A DNA stretch of 6,707 nt from JAGOSA01 sp039795715 (lineage in GTDB: Bacteria > Patescibacteriota > Minisyncoccia > Phycocordibacterales > UBA9973): the NCBI GenBank assembly GCA_039795715.1, contig JBDKLD010000030.1, positions 1 to 6,707 on the forward strand. The letters are read 5' to 3'. Within the stretch, counting starts at the first letter, position 1. Each line of letters opens with the position of its first letter. The position numbers and the translations under genes were made by a program. Shown here in pieces: positions 1 through 5,769 of the stretch. The notes below the pieces were generated by a model, which ran no database searches, was not told the DNA's origin, and was given only the letters and a program-made list of their open reading frames with translations.

Positions 1-1229
1 GTGTAAATAGAAATAAAATAAACGTAGCCATCTGGACCAATCGCAAAATCAACTGGACCATTAGGATTGTCACTCGAAAGCATGAGGTCACTCACACCGA
101 CAAAAGTATCACTCGCATTCACTTCCATAAGCTTCATCCAGTTTTGAGCAAAGTCGCCGAAGAAAAGTTTGTTGCTATAGCTCGCAGGATACACACCGCT
201 CGTTGGGAAAACACCGACCGTAATACAGCCACCAGTAGTTGCGTCGTGAATGTAGCTATAGAACGGATTGATGTATCCTGTCGCTGTACAGCCATACGTT
301 GTGGCATTGTTGCCCTCTCGACATGGCCAGCCGTAGTTACCGCCGGCAGTGACTTTGTTTACTTCTTCGTATGTATCCCAACCGACATCGCCAACATAGA
401 TTGCATTGGTACCGGGACGGAAAGCAAAACGAAAAGCATTGCGGAAGCCATAGGCATAGACTTTTGAACGGTTCGCATTCGGATTGCCATTGTAGTAAGG
501 ATTGTCGGTCGGTGCCGTACCGTCAGTGTTAATGCGAAGCAATTTACCATTCAAGCTGTCGAGGTTTTGTGCACGAAGTGCGCGTGGATCGACAGCATCA
601 AAATTCGCTCCGTCACCAATTGTCGCATAGAGTTTGCCGTCCGCACCAAAGTGTAGTCCTCCCGCACTGTGCGACGAAGAGTCAGATGCGATACAGTCAG
701 AACCCATAGGATATTGTTCACATGAAGGCGTTGTTGCATTACCGCCAATAGAACCAACAAGAACGACTTTTGTCGCTTCATTTGCCGTATCCCCACTAAC
801 TGTCAATCGCACGATGCGACCGGTTTTCGGTGCAGTGAGGTTTGCCCCCGGAGTATTTTCAAAAGTATATGAAAGATAGATGTAGTGATTGGTTGCAAAG
901 TTTGGGTCGACAGCAATACCGATAAGTCCGCGATCAGCATATGTACTAATGTCAGTGAGTTGGACAAGTGGAGTAGGCAGGAGTGCGCCATTTTTAATAA
1001 TGCGCACCGCACCAGCTTTTTCTGCCACAAATATTCTGGCATCTGGAGTGAAAGCCATGGCAGTCGGATACGAGAGGCCAGCGGCAATAGTTTCGGTAGC
1101 AAAGCCGGCAGGAAGAGCGGCTTCGGCTGTTCGCGGAACTAAGACAAGTCCGTTCAATGTGAAAAAGGCAATAAATGATATTGCTCCAATTGTTTTTATT
1201 GCATTAAAAAATTTCCTTTTTTTTACCAT
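1..1229 (-). CDS. Secreted glucose/sorbosone dehydrogenase-like (PQQ-type sugar dehydrogenase) beta-propeller protein, C-terminus cut by window edge
   Basis: I translated this frame by hand from the ATG at 1229; 409 codons are visible with no stop before the left edge. The N-terminus is a signal peptide: basic KKRK (residues 3-6), a hydrophobic stretch (about 13-31) and a cleavage motif AEA|A near residue 37, so export is expected. The rest matches the GSDH six-bladed propeller family. HSAGGLHFGADGKLYATIGD begins at H187, the likely counterpart of the catalytic His of soluble glucose dehydrogenase. GFRN (261-264) matches the PQQ-contacting Arg-Asn pair. GDVGWDTYEEVN (from 280) and GGNYGWP (296-302) are also family hallmarks. 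Cysteines at 170/179 and 303/314 could form disulfide loops outside the cell. The last visible residues (DGYVYFISIYT) resemble the final blade, so the propeller is nearly complete; a further domain may lie outside. Substrate is unknown, and many family members are not proven PQQ enzymes. Confidence 0.9.
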   Translation of the reverse strand, partial: MVKKRKFFNAIKTIGAISFIAFFTLNGLVLVPRTAEAALPAGFATETIAAGLSYPTAMAFTPDARIFVAEKAGAVRIIKNGALLPTPLVQLTDISTYADRGLIGIAVDPNFATNHYIYLSYTFENTPGANLTAPKTGRIVRLTVSGDTANEATKVVLVGSIGGNATTPSCEQYPMGSDCIASDSSSHSAGGLHFGADGKLYATIGDGANFDAVDPRALRAQNLDSLNGKLLRINTDGTAPTDNPYYNGNPNANRSKVYAYGFRNAFRFAFRPGTNAIYVGDVGWDTYEEVNKVTAGGNYGWPCREGNNATTYGCTATGYINPFYSYIHDATTGGCITVGVFPTSGVYPASYSNKLFFGDFAQNWMKLMEVNASDTFVGVSDLMLSSDNPNGPVDFAIGPDGYVYFISIY

Positions 1230-1264
1230 AAAAAAGTAACGCTTTGTGGCCCGTTATTTAGTAG

Positions 1265-1274
1265 AGAATATTCT
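1265..1274. promoter_or_regulatory. Ten-base perfect palindrome AGAATATTCT at the predicted transcription start
   Basis: AGAATATTCT is a perfect inverted repeat lying 6 bases downstream of the predicted -10 box, at the expected initiation point of the secreted dehydrogenase-like gene. The position would suit a repressor operator. The sequence is short and AT-rich, so chance occurrence is quite possible. Confidence 0.2.
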
Positions 1275-1280
1275 AAACAC

Positions 1281-1309
1281 ATACTACATCTAATATACAA
1301 ATGTGTCAA
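1281..1309 (-). promoter_or_regulatory. Predicted sigma70-type promoter of the secreted dehydrogenase-like gene
   Basis: Read on the minus strand, a perfect -35 box TTGACA (1304-1309) is followed after 17 nt by TAGTAT (1281-1286), a 4/6 match to TATAAT. Initiation is expected near 1274, giving a leader of about 45 nt, the longest in the window. No Shine-Dalgarno-like sequence is visible just before the ATG at 1229. The -35 box lies directly downstream of the preceding gene's terminator T-tract. Confidence 0.65.
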
Positions 1310-1310
1310 A

Positions 1311-1338
1311 TAAATAAAAACAGCCCCTATTTGAGGCT
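1311..1338 (-). terminator. Rho-independent terminator of the SDR gene, overlapping its stop codon
   Basis: On the minus strand AGCCTC (1333-1338) pairs with GGGGCT (1322-1327), with one T.G wobble and a 5-nt loop. The sequence then runs G, TTTTT, ATTTA. The stop codon TAG of the reductase (1327-1329) lies in the loop and 3' arm of the hairpin, an extremely compact gene end. Confidence 0.75.
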
Positions 1339-2025
1339 GAGTTTTTCACGAATAAGTTCTTCCGCATATTCTTCTGGCTTTTTCTCTTCTTTTTCCCAAT
1401 CAGGGGTTGCGCCAATCGTATCAGTAGTGAATTCATCTTTGGCTTTTTGGGTACCAACGAGAGCTGGCTCCTCAATAAGAACTTCAAAAAACTTTTTTGA
1501 TTCTTTGAGTCTTTTGCCCAGAGCAGAAAGTTTTGCTTTTGAAACAACATAACCTTCCTCGCCTACGCGCTTCGGATGACTCTCTTCAAAATTCGCCGCC
1601 TGCGAACTAATGATCACCAGTGTAACTTCAGAAAGATTGGTACATTCTTCGAGCAAGGCTTCTATCACTGTTTCTGAGGTGACATAATTGACAACCATGA
1701 GCCGATCGATGGCATTTTGCTTTTTTTCATCATCGGTCTGTCCTGGAAATTTTGCATCCCAAACAAAGTCGCCAGCAGCCAAGATAACAAGGTCGAACAC
1801 TATTCCTTGTTTGTAGAGACCGCTAATGTAGCTCTTGGTGTCGACATGGCTTTCAATACTAACAAGAGAAAAGTGAATATTCGGATTTTCGCCAAATATT
1901 AACTTGGCTTTTTCTAAATTCCTGATCGGAGCGTATATGGTATACCCTAGCAACATCAGGAGTTTTGCGATTGCGCTACCTATTCCACCAGTAGCTCCTG
2001 TGAGTAAGACATTTTTATTTTTCAT
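1327..2025 (-). CDS. Short-chain dehydrogenase/reductase (SDR), NAD(P)-dependent oxidoreductase
   Basis: This 232-aa protein is a classical SDR with a Rossmann fold. The dinucleotide-binding motif TGATGGIG is at residues 9-16, and R35 after the second beta strand is compatible with NADP(H) preference. AAG (83-85) corresponds to the structural NAG motif. The catalytic tetrad can be assigned as N113 (VVNYV), S140/S141 (VIISS), Y159 and K163 (YVVSK). EEPALVGT (185-192) sits where the family's PG motif follows the active site. At 232 aa it is slightly shorter than the usual 245-260, and the tail is charged (WEKEEKKPEEYAEELIREK). No signal peptide or membrane segment is seen, so it should be cytoplasmic. 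Substrate cannot be told from sequence; fatty-acid or sugar chemistry and side roles are all possible. It sits between its own terminator and that of the upstream gene, so it is probably monocistronic. No Shine-Dalgarno site precedes the ATG. Confidence 0.93.
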   Translation of the reverse strand: MKNKNVLLTGATGGIGSAIAKLLMLLGYTIYAPIRNLEKAKLIFGENPNIHFSLVSIESHVDTKSYISGLYKQGIVFDLVILAAGDFVWDAKFPGQTDDEKKQNAIDRLMVVNYVTSETVIEALLEECTNLSEVTLVIISSQAANFEESHPKRVGEEGYVVSKAKLSALGKRLKESKKFFEVLIEEPALVGTQKAKDEFTTDTIGATPDWEKEEKKPEEYAEELIREKLSLK

Positions 2026-2034
2026 AAGAGTTTT

Positions 2035-2040
2035 ATTTTA
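2035..2040 (-). promoter_or_regulatory. Predicted -10 box of the SDR gene, close to its ATG
   Basis: TAAAAT on the minus strand matches TATAAT at 5 of 6 positions. Only 9 nt separate it from the ATG at 2025, so transcription would start within a few bases of the start codon. No convincing -35 hexamer stands at the expected distance, so this remains tentative. It fits the lack of a ribosome binding site here. Confidence 0.4.
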
Positions 2041-2061
2041 CCCTACGTTATCACGAATACC

Positions 2062-2089
2062 TAAAATAAAAAACCGCCCATATGAGCGG
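2062..2089 (-). terminator. Rho-independent terminator of the 277-aa protein gene
   Basis: On the minus strand CCGCTC (2084-2089) and GGGCGG (2074-2079) form a six-pair stem (one wobble) around an ATAT loop, followed by TTTTTTATTTTA (2062-2073). It begins 7 nt after the TAG stop at 2097-2099 and ends before the SDR gene. Confidence 0.85.
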
Positions 2090-2096
2090 AGTCTTT

Positions 2097-2930
2097 CTAC
2101 ACTATCAGCGTTGTTAGTTTAAACCCATTGAGATGATACATTTCTTCGAGTGACCGTGTCTTGGGGAAATAGTGGCGACGAAATTGCTCAATTACGGGTC
2201 GATGCAACATTCCATCAAGAATTCTCGGATTCTGCTGGAAAAAGCTTCTTGCTGGTCTGTAACATTGAGAATTTGCACGCAGAAAACCTGACATGTTTTT
2301 GTAGACCTCAACCTCAAAGCATTTTATACGAACATCTCGATATGCGTAACCACGTTCGATCTCAAAAGTTAGTGAGAACTTTACATAGTAGTCTCCCCAC
2401 ATGCCCCACCGGCAAAATACTTGCGGGAATTGTCCGCTGACACCTTCCATTTCTTCACGAAAGTTGACGTACGTTAGCACTGGATGCAAATACAATCTTG
2501 CCATCGGGATCTGGTAGCGAAGCGAGAGCAAAAAAGAATCTCTGAGCTCGTGAAATCGTTTTGAGATAATGATGTGCTCATCATACACTAGTGCTGTCAT
2601 GTTTCTAAAACCATAACTGTATTCTTTACCGTACTTGAAGAATTTGTTCTCAGCTCGATTCGGATCAAATAACGCAGTCAGGTATTTTACCTCTGGAATG
2701 TAGAGCTGTGCTTCTCCCCCATAGCTACGGAAACATATTGTATCTATCATACGTTTTTCTTCCGACCACCTTGGTGTATAGAATTGATGACGCCGAAACG
2801 TATCGGCAATTGCCTTCTCTATTACGGTAAATTGCGGTGCCATTATTCCAGTCGATGTAGATAGTATTTTCTGTGTGACATGTTTCGGCTTATTTTTTAA
2901 TAATTTAAAGATCTTTTGTATCGTTAACAT
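2097..2930 (-). CDS. Hypothetical protein, 277 aa, family not recognised
   Basis: I do not recognise this protein. The frame is open for 277 codons in an otherwise fully minus-strand region, and a strong terminator follows its TAG stop directly, both of which argue for a real gene. The N-terminus is basic (KIFKLLKNKPKHVTQK, residues 6-21) but lacks the long hydrophobic stretch of a signal peptide. The body is rich in Arg and aromatic residues, for example FRRHQFYTPRW (45-55) and CRWGMWGDYY (173-182), with cysteines at 66, 173, 204 and 223 that do not form a zinc-finger pattern. No nucleotide-binding loop, helix-turn-helix or transmembrane helix stands out. The ATG at 2930 is the first in frame; M30 (2843) is an alternative start. 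No Shine-Dalgarno site is visible. It is most likely a soluble protein of a lineage-restricted family. Its place after fusA carries little functional weight because a terminator separates the two. Confidence 0.75.
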   Translation of the reverse strand: MLTIQKIFKLLKNKPKHVTQKILSTSTGIMAPQFTVIEKAIADTFRRHQFYTPRWSEEKRMIDTICFRSYGGEAQLYIPEVKYLTALFDPNRAENKFFKYGKEYSYGFRNMTALVYDEHIIISKRFHELRDSFLLSLRYQIPMARLYLHPVLTYVNFREEMEGVSGQFPQVFCRWGMWGDYYVKFSLTFEIERGYAYRDVRIKCFEVEVYKNMSGFLRANSQCYRPARSFFQQNPRILDGMLHRPVIEQFRRHYFPKTRSLEEMYHLNGFKLTTLIV

Positions 2931-2948
2931 AGTCTTTTGTTTTAGTTT

Positions 2949-2975
2949 TTTTTAGACTACCGTAATCTAAGACAA
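2949..2975 (-). promoter_or_regulatory. Weak candidate promoter of the 277-aa protein gene
   Basis: On the minus strand TTGTCT (2970-2975) is followed after only 15 nt by TAAAAA (2949-2954), 18 nt before the ATG. An alternative pair is TTGCTT (2977-2982) and TAGTCT (2954-2959) with a 17-nt spacer. Both are poor matches. A promoter is expected here because the fusA terminator lies immediately upstream, but its exact boxes are uncertain. Confidence 0.3.
2952..2970. promoter_or_regulatory. Imperfect 19-base palindrome upstream of the 277-aa protein gene
   Basis: TTAGACTAC-C-GTAATCTAA pairs at 8 of 9 positions around a single central base. On the minus strand it is followed by an A-run, not a T-run, so it is not a terminator for the minus-strand genes. 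It overlaps the region where the promoter of the 277-aa gene must lie, as an operator would. No regulator can be named. Confidence 0.35.
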
Positions 2976-3003
2976 AAAGCAAAAACACCGCCTTTCGGCG
3001 ATG
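2971..3003 (-). terminator. Strong Rho-independent terminator of fusA with GAAA tetraloop
   Basis: On the minus strand CATCGCC (2997-3003) pairs with GGCGGTG (2986-2992) in seven pairs (one wobble) closed by a GAAA tetraloop, followed by TTTTTGCTTTTTG (2973-2985). Flanking AAAAG/TTTTT can extend the stem. The hairpin starts 49 nt after the fusA stop codon. The plus strand also has a T-rich tail (TTTTGTATCTTTTTTT) after the stem, so it could act in both directions. Confidence 0.88.
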
Positions 3004-3052
3004 CTTTTGTATCTTTTTTTAGAGCAAGATATTTGGTAGTTCGCCAGATAGC

Positions 3053-5197
3053 TTATTTGCGAGCAGCAATGATTTCATCAGCGACATTCTTTGGCACAAT
3101 ATCGTAGCGGAGGAATTCCATATTGAATCCGGCGCGACCTTCGGTCATGGAGCGAAGCGAAGTCATGTAGCCGAACATTTCAGAAAGAGGAACGATTGCT
3201 TTGACCACTTGGTTCATACCACGAGTTTCCATGCCTTCGATAAGTCCGCGCTTTGCAGAAAGAGAGCCAGTGACATCACCCATGAATTTGTCTGGGGTGA
3301 CAACTTCAACGCGCATCATTGGTTCGAGGATAACAGGCTTCGCGAGCTTACAAGCGTCTTGGATTGCCATAGAAGCAGCGATCTTGAAAGCCATTTCGTT
3401 CGAGTCAACTTCGTGGTACGAACCATCCCAAAGTTCAACGGAAACATTGACCATTTTGAAACCAGCGAGCACACCACGGTCGAGACCTTCGCGGAAACCT
3501 TTTTCAACCGGCGCAATGTATTCCTGAGGAATAGCACCACCCTTGATAGTATTGATGAATTCGAAACCTTCAGAGCGCTTGGTATTCTTTGGCAAATCTT
3601 CAGCGTCGATAGTCATATCCATTGGCTTAATTTTGATCTTGACGTGACCATAGTTACCGCGACCGCCAGTCTGCTTGATGTACTTACCTTCTACTTGAGA
3701 GTCACCGGTAATTGTTTCTCGGTATGCAACCTGTGGCTTGCCAGTGTTTGCTTCAACAGTAAACTCACGCTTCATGCGATCGACAATAATATCGAGGTGA
3801 AGTTCGCCCATGCCGGCAATAATAGTTTCGTTAGTTTCAGGATCAGTTGAAACTCGGAAAGTCGGATCTTCGTCAGCGAGACGAGAGAGCGCGATGCCCA
3901 TTTTTTCTTGATCAGCTTTTGTTTTCGGTTCGATGCGCATAGAGATGACCGGTTCTGGGAAGACGATACGCTCGAGCATTATCGGGTGCTCCTCATCACA
4001 AAGTGTGTCGGAAGTTTTTGTATCCTTAAGACCGACAGCTGCCGCGATTTCGCCAGCGAAAACTTTTTTCACTTCTTCGCGATCGTTGGCATGCATGCGG
4101 ACAATACGACCGATGCGTTCTTTGTTGCGAGTACGAGGATTGTAGATGTATGAACCAGCAGAAAGCGTACCGGAGTAGACGCGGAAGAAGATGAGCTGAC
4201 CGACGAATGGATCAGTCGCGACTTTGAATGCGAGCGCGGAAAATGGATCAGTGTCATTTGCGCCACGCATTTCTTCAACATCAGTATCAGGATTGACGCC
4301 CATCATTGGTGGAATGTCGAGTGGAGATGGCAGGTAGTCGATGACAGCGTCGAGCACGAGCTGGACGCCCTTGTTCTTGAGCGCCGAGCCGGCGTAGACA
4401 GGGAAAATGTGGTTGCCAATGACCGCTTTGCGGAGAATTGCTTTCAGTGTTGCAAGATCAGGTTCCTTGCCGTCAAAGTATGCAGTCATAGCTGGTTCAT
4501 CATGCTGGACGATCGCCTCGATAAGTTCGGCGCGATACTTTTCAACATCGGCTTTCATGTCTTCTGGAATGTCAGCACTTTCGATTATCTTGTCACCCAT
4601 CGGACCATCGAAGTGATATGACTTGCGAGTGAGGAGATCGACAACACCTTCATGTTTCTCTTCGAGACCAATCGGTAGTTGCATACGAACAGCCGCTTTG
4701 TTGAGACGTTCGAGAATAGTCTTGAAAGAGTGTTCAAAAGAAGCACCAGTGCGATCGAGCTTGTTGATGAAACAGATGCGAGGCACTTTAGCTTCGTCGG
4801 CGTAGCGCCAGTTAGTTTCAGATTGAGGTTCAACGCCAGCCACGCCGTCAAAGACGACGACAGCGCCGTCGAGTACGCGAAGCGAGCGCTTCACTTCTAC
4901 GGTAAAGTCGATGTGTCCAGGAGTATCGATGATGTTGAAGCGATGCTTTTTGTTTTTGTCGTTTGGAGCGTATGTTGGATTCCAGAAACAAGTGATAGCC
5001 GCGGAGGTAATGGTGATACCGCGCTCTTTTTCTTGCTCCATCCAGTCGGTCGTCGCCGCACCGTCGTGCACTTCACCAATTTTGTGTGACATGCCGGTGT
5101 AGTAGAGCACGCGTTCGGACGTAGTTGTCTTACCCGCATCGATGTGGGCAATGATTCCGAAATTTCTTACTTTCTCCAATGGGTAATCTCTTTCCAT
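3053..5197 (-). CDS. fusA: Translation elongation factor G (EF-G)
   Basis: EF-G is the ribosomal GTPase that drives translocation of tRNA and mRNA, and with ribosome recycling factor splits ribosomes. The 714 residues are complete and close to the usual 690-705. The GTPase domain shows AHIDAGKTT (17-25, P-loop), GITI (60-63, switch I), DTPGH (91-95, with H95 equivalent to the catalytic His), NKLD (145-148) and GSA (270-272). GELHLD (464-469) marks domain III. GGRGNYGHV (511-519) and SYHEVDSNE (593-601) mark domain IV; H595 is the tip residue that enters the decoding centre. The C-terminal domain V includes MFGYMTSLRSMTEGRAGF (674-691). Between FW (71-72) and HRFNIID lies a 12-residue charged stretch, longer than in Thermus but similar to E. 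coli. Unlike in the classical str operon, fusA is separated from rpsG by two unrelated genes and a terminator, and ends in its own terminator; no tuf gene follows. No Shine-Dalgarno site precedes the ATG. Confidence 0.99.
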   Translation of the reverse strand: MERDYPLEKVRNFGIIAHIDAGKTTTSERVLYYTGMSHKIGEVHDGAATTDWMEQEKERGITITSAAITCFWNPTYAPNDKNKKHRFNIIDTPGHIDFTVEVKRSLRVLDGAVVVFDGVAGVEPQSETNWRYADEAKVPRICFINKLDRTGASFEHSFKTILERLNKAAVRMQLPIGLEEKHEGVVDLLTRKSYHFDGPMGDKIIESADIPEDMKADVEKYRAELIEAIVQHDEPAMTAYFDGKEPDLATLKAILRKAVIGNHIFPVYAGSALKNKGVQLVLDAVIDYLPSPLDIPPMMGVNPDTDVEEMRGANDTDPFSALAFKVATDPFVGQLIFFRVYSGTLSAGSYIYNPRTRNKERIGRIVRMHANDREEVKKVFAGEIAAAVGLKDTKTSDTLCDEEHPIMLERIVFPEPVISMRIEPKTKADQEKMGIALSRLADEDPTFRVSTDPETNETIIAGMGELHLDIIVDRMKREFTVEANTGKPQVAYRETITGDSQVEGKYIKQTGGRGNYGHVKIKIKPMDMTIDAEDLPKNTKRSEGFEFINTIKGGAIPQEYIAPVEKGFREGLDRGVLAGFKMVNVSVELWDGSYHEVDSNEMAFKIAASMAIQDACKLAKPVILEPMMRVEVVTPDKFMGDVTGSLSAKRGLIEGMETRGMNQVVKAIVPLSEMFGYMTSLRSMTEGRAGFNMEFLRYDIVPKNVADEIIAARK

Positions 5198-5208
5198 AAA
5201 TGCTTTAA

Positions 5209-5236
5209 ATTATGCGACCCGAAGGTCTCGCTTCAA
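5209..5236 (-). promoter_or_regulatory. Predicted fusA promoter, implying a very short leader
   Basis: On the minus strand TTGAAG (5231-5236) and CATAAT (5209-5214, 5/6 match to TATAAT) are separated by 16 nt. The -10 box is 11 nt from the ATG at 5197, so initiation near 5202 would leave about 4 nt of leader. This agrees with the missing ribosome binding site. The strong terminator just upstream means fusA needs its own promoter here. Confidence 0.5.
5216..5227. promoter_or_regulatory. Inverted repeat GACC-N4-GGTC within the predicted fusA promoter spacer
   Basis: The plus strand reads GACCCGAAGGTC; the minus strand reads GACC-TTCG-GGTC, a classical stable UUCG tetraloop if transcribed. It lies between the predicted -35 and -10 boxes, where it could be an operator. 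If transcription instead starts further upstream, it would be a leader hairpin just before the fusA start. Confidence 0.4.
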
Positions 5237-5246
5237 AAAAATTGAT

Positions 5247-5279
5247 AAAAAAATAGCGTCGCCGCTGATGGCAACACTA
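5247..5279 (-). terminator. Strong Rho-independent terminator between the 119-aa gene and fusA
   Basis: On the minus strand TAGTGTTGCC (5270-5279) pairs with GGCGACGCTA (5254-5263) over ten positions (two wobbles) around the loop ATCAGC, followed by seven Ts (5247-5253). It begins 42 nt after the TAA of the 119-aa gene and isolates fusA from upstream transcription. Confidence 0.9.
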
Positions 5280-5320
5280 TACGGTATTTGGGAAGTTTGT
5301 GCAAATAGTAGATGATAGTA

Positions 5321-5680
5321 TTATTGAAAAACTCCCCACGCTAGACGATCTAAAGTTTCTCCTTGATATGTCTTATTCTTTTTATATATTTCCGGATCAA
5401 ATTGTTCTCCGTAAAGACGTTCCCAAAGTCGTAACAAAAAGCCAAAGGTATAGGTTTTTTTTACTGATACTCGGACTAAATTATCTGGATCTCCAATTAA
5501 TCGTGAGCACAGCACATTGACCTTCGAAATTCTCATTGGTTGAACTTTTTTTGAAGTTAGCTCGTTGAGTAATGCACCTAAGTTACTTTTTGTATCAATA
5601 TGTCCTGATTGAGTAAAATCACGCACATCTCCATGGCATTGCATGTTGATAGGTCTCTTGTATTTCTTTTGCTTTTTCAT
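5321..5680 (-). CDS. Hypothetical small basic protein, 119 aa, family not recognised
   Basis: I do not recognise this protein. It starts at the ATG at 5680 with a strongly basic N-terminus (MKKQKKYKRP) and is Lys/Arg-rich throughout, with Cys15 and Cys58. No membrane segment, signal peptide or named motif is apparent; FGFLLRLWERLY (79-90) looks like a short amphipathic helix. Its reality is supported mainly by context: a perfect TTGACA promoter box upstream, a strong terminator downstream and no competing plausible frame. Its basic charge and position between rpsG and fusA could suggest RNA or ribosome binding, but that is speculation. It appears to be a single-gene unit with a leader of about 10 nt and no Shine-Dalgarno site. 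Base composition is clearly more AT-rich than the adjacent fusA. Confidence 0.72.
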   Translation of the reverse strand: MKKQKKYKRPINMQCHGDVRDFTQSGHIDTKSNLGALLNELTSKKVQPMRISKVNVLCSRLIGDPDNLVRVSVKKTYTFGFLLRLWERLYGEQFDPEIYKKNKTYQGETLDRLAWGVFQ

Positions 5681-5697
5681 GAGCTTAGTTTTTTCAC

Positions 5698-5726
5698 AGC
5701 CTATTCCCTTTCGGACATAGTGTCAA
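5698..5726 (-). promoter_or_regulatory. Predicted promoter of the 119-aa protein gene
   Basis: On the minus strand a perfect -35 box TTGACA (5721-5726) is followed after exactly 17 nt by TAGGCT (5698-5703), a weak -10 with T, A and final T conserved. Initiation near 5691 leaves about 10 nt before the ATG at 5680. The -35 box overlaps the end of the preceding terminator's T-rich tail. Confidence 0.5.
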
Positions 5727-5754
5727 ATAAAAAAGCGACTCTGGTACAGTCGCT
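5725..5754 (-). terminator. Rho-independent terminator of the 167-aa protein gene
   Basis: On the minus strand AGCGACT (5748-5754) and AGTCGCT (5734-5740) form a perfect seven-pair stem with a 7-nt loop, followed by TTTTTATTT (5725-5733). It begins 15 nt after the TAA stop codon at 5770-5772. Confidence 0.88.
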
Positions 5755-5769
5755 ATGTCTTTCTCTGTT

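Noticed and set aside
144..1239. Several open frames of 80-120 codons on both strands in the first 1.2 kb
   Set aside because: They are shadows of the secreted dehydrogenase-like gene, whose continuous translation carries a signal peptide and family motifs across the whole region.
3209..3850. Long plus-strand open frame (213 codons) antisense to fusA
   Set aside because: It lies wholly within the strongly conserved EF-G gene, its translation resembles no protein, and it has no promoter or ribosome-binding context. It is a by-product of fusA codon use.
4945..4985. Possible unusual insertion in EF-G after residue 72
   Set aside because: The 12-residue charged stretch before HRFNIIDTPGH is longer than in Thermus, but E. 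coli EF-G has a similar-sized segment here, so it is normal family variation.
5198..5320. Riboswitch or small RNA between the 119-aa gene and fusA
   Set aside because: The structured elements are explained by a terminator (5247-5279) and a short inverted repeat; there is no room for an aptamer domain.
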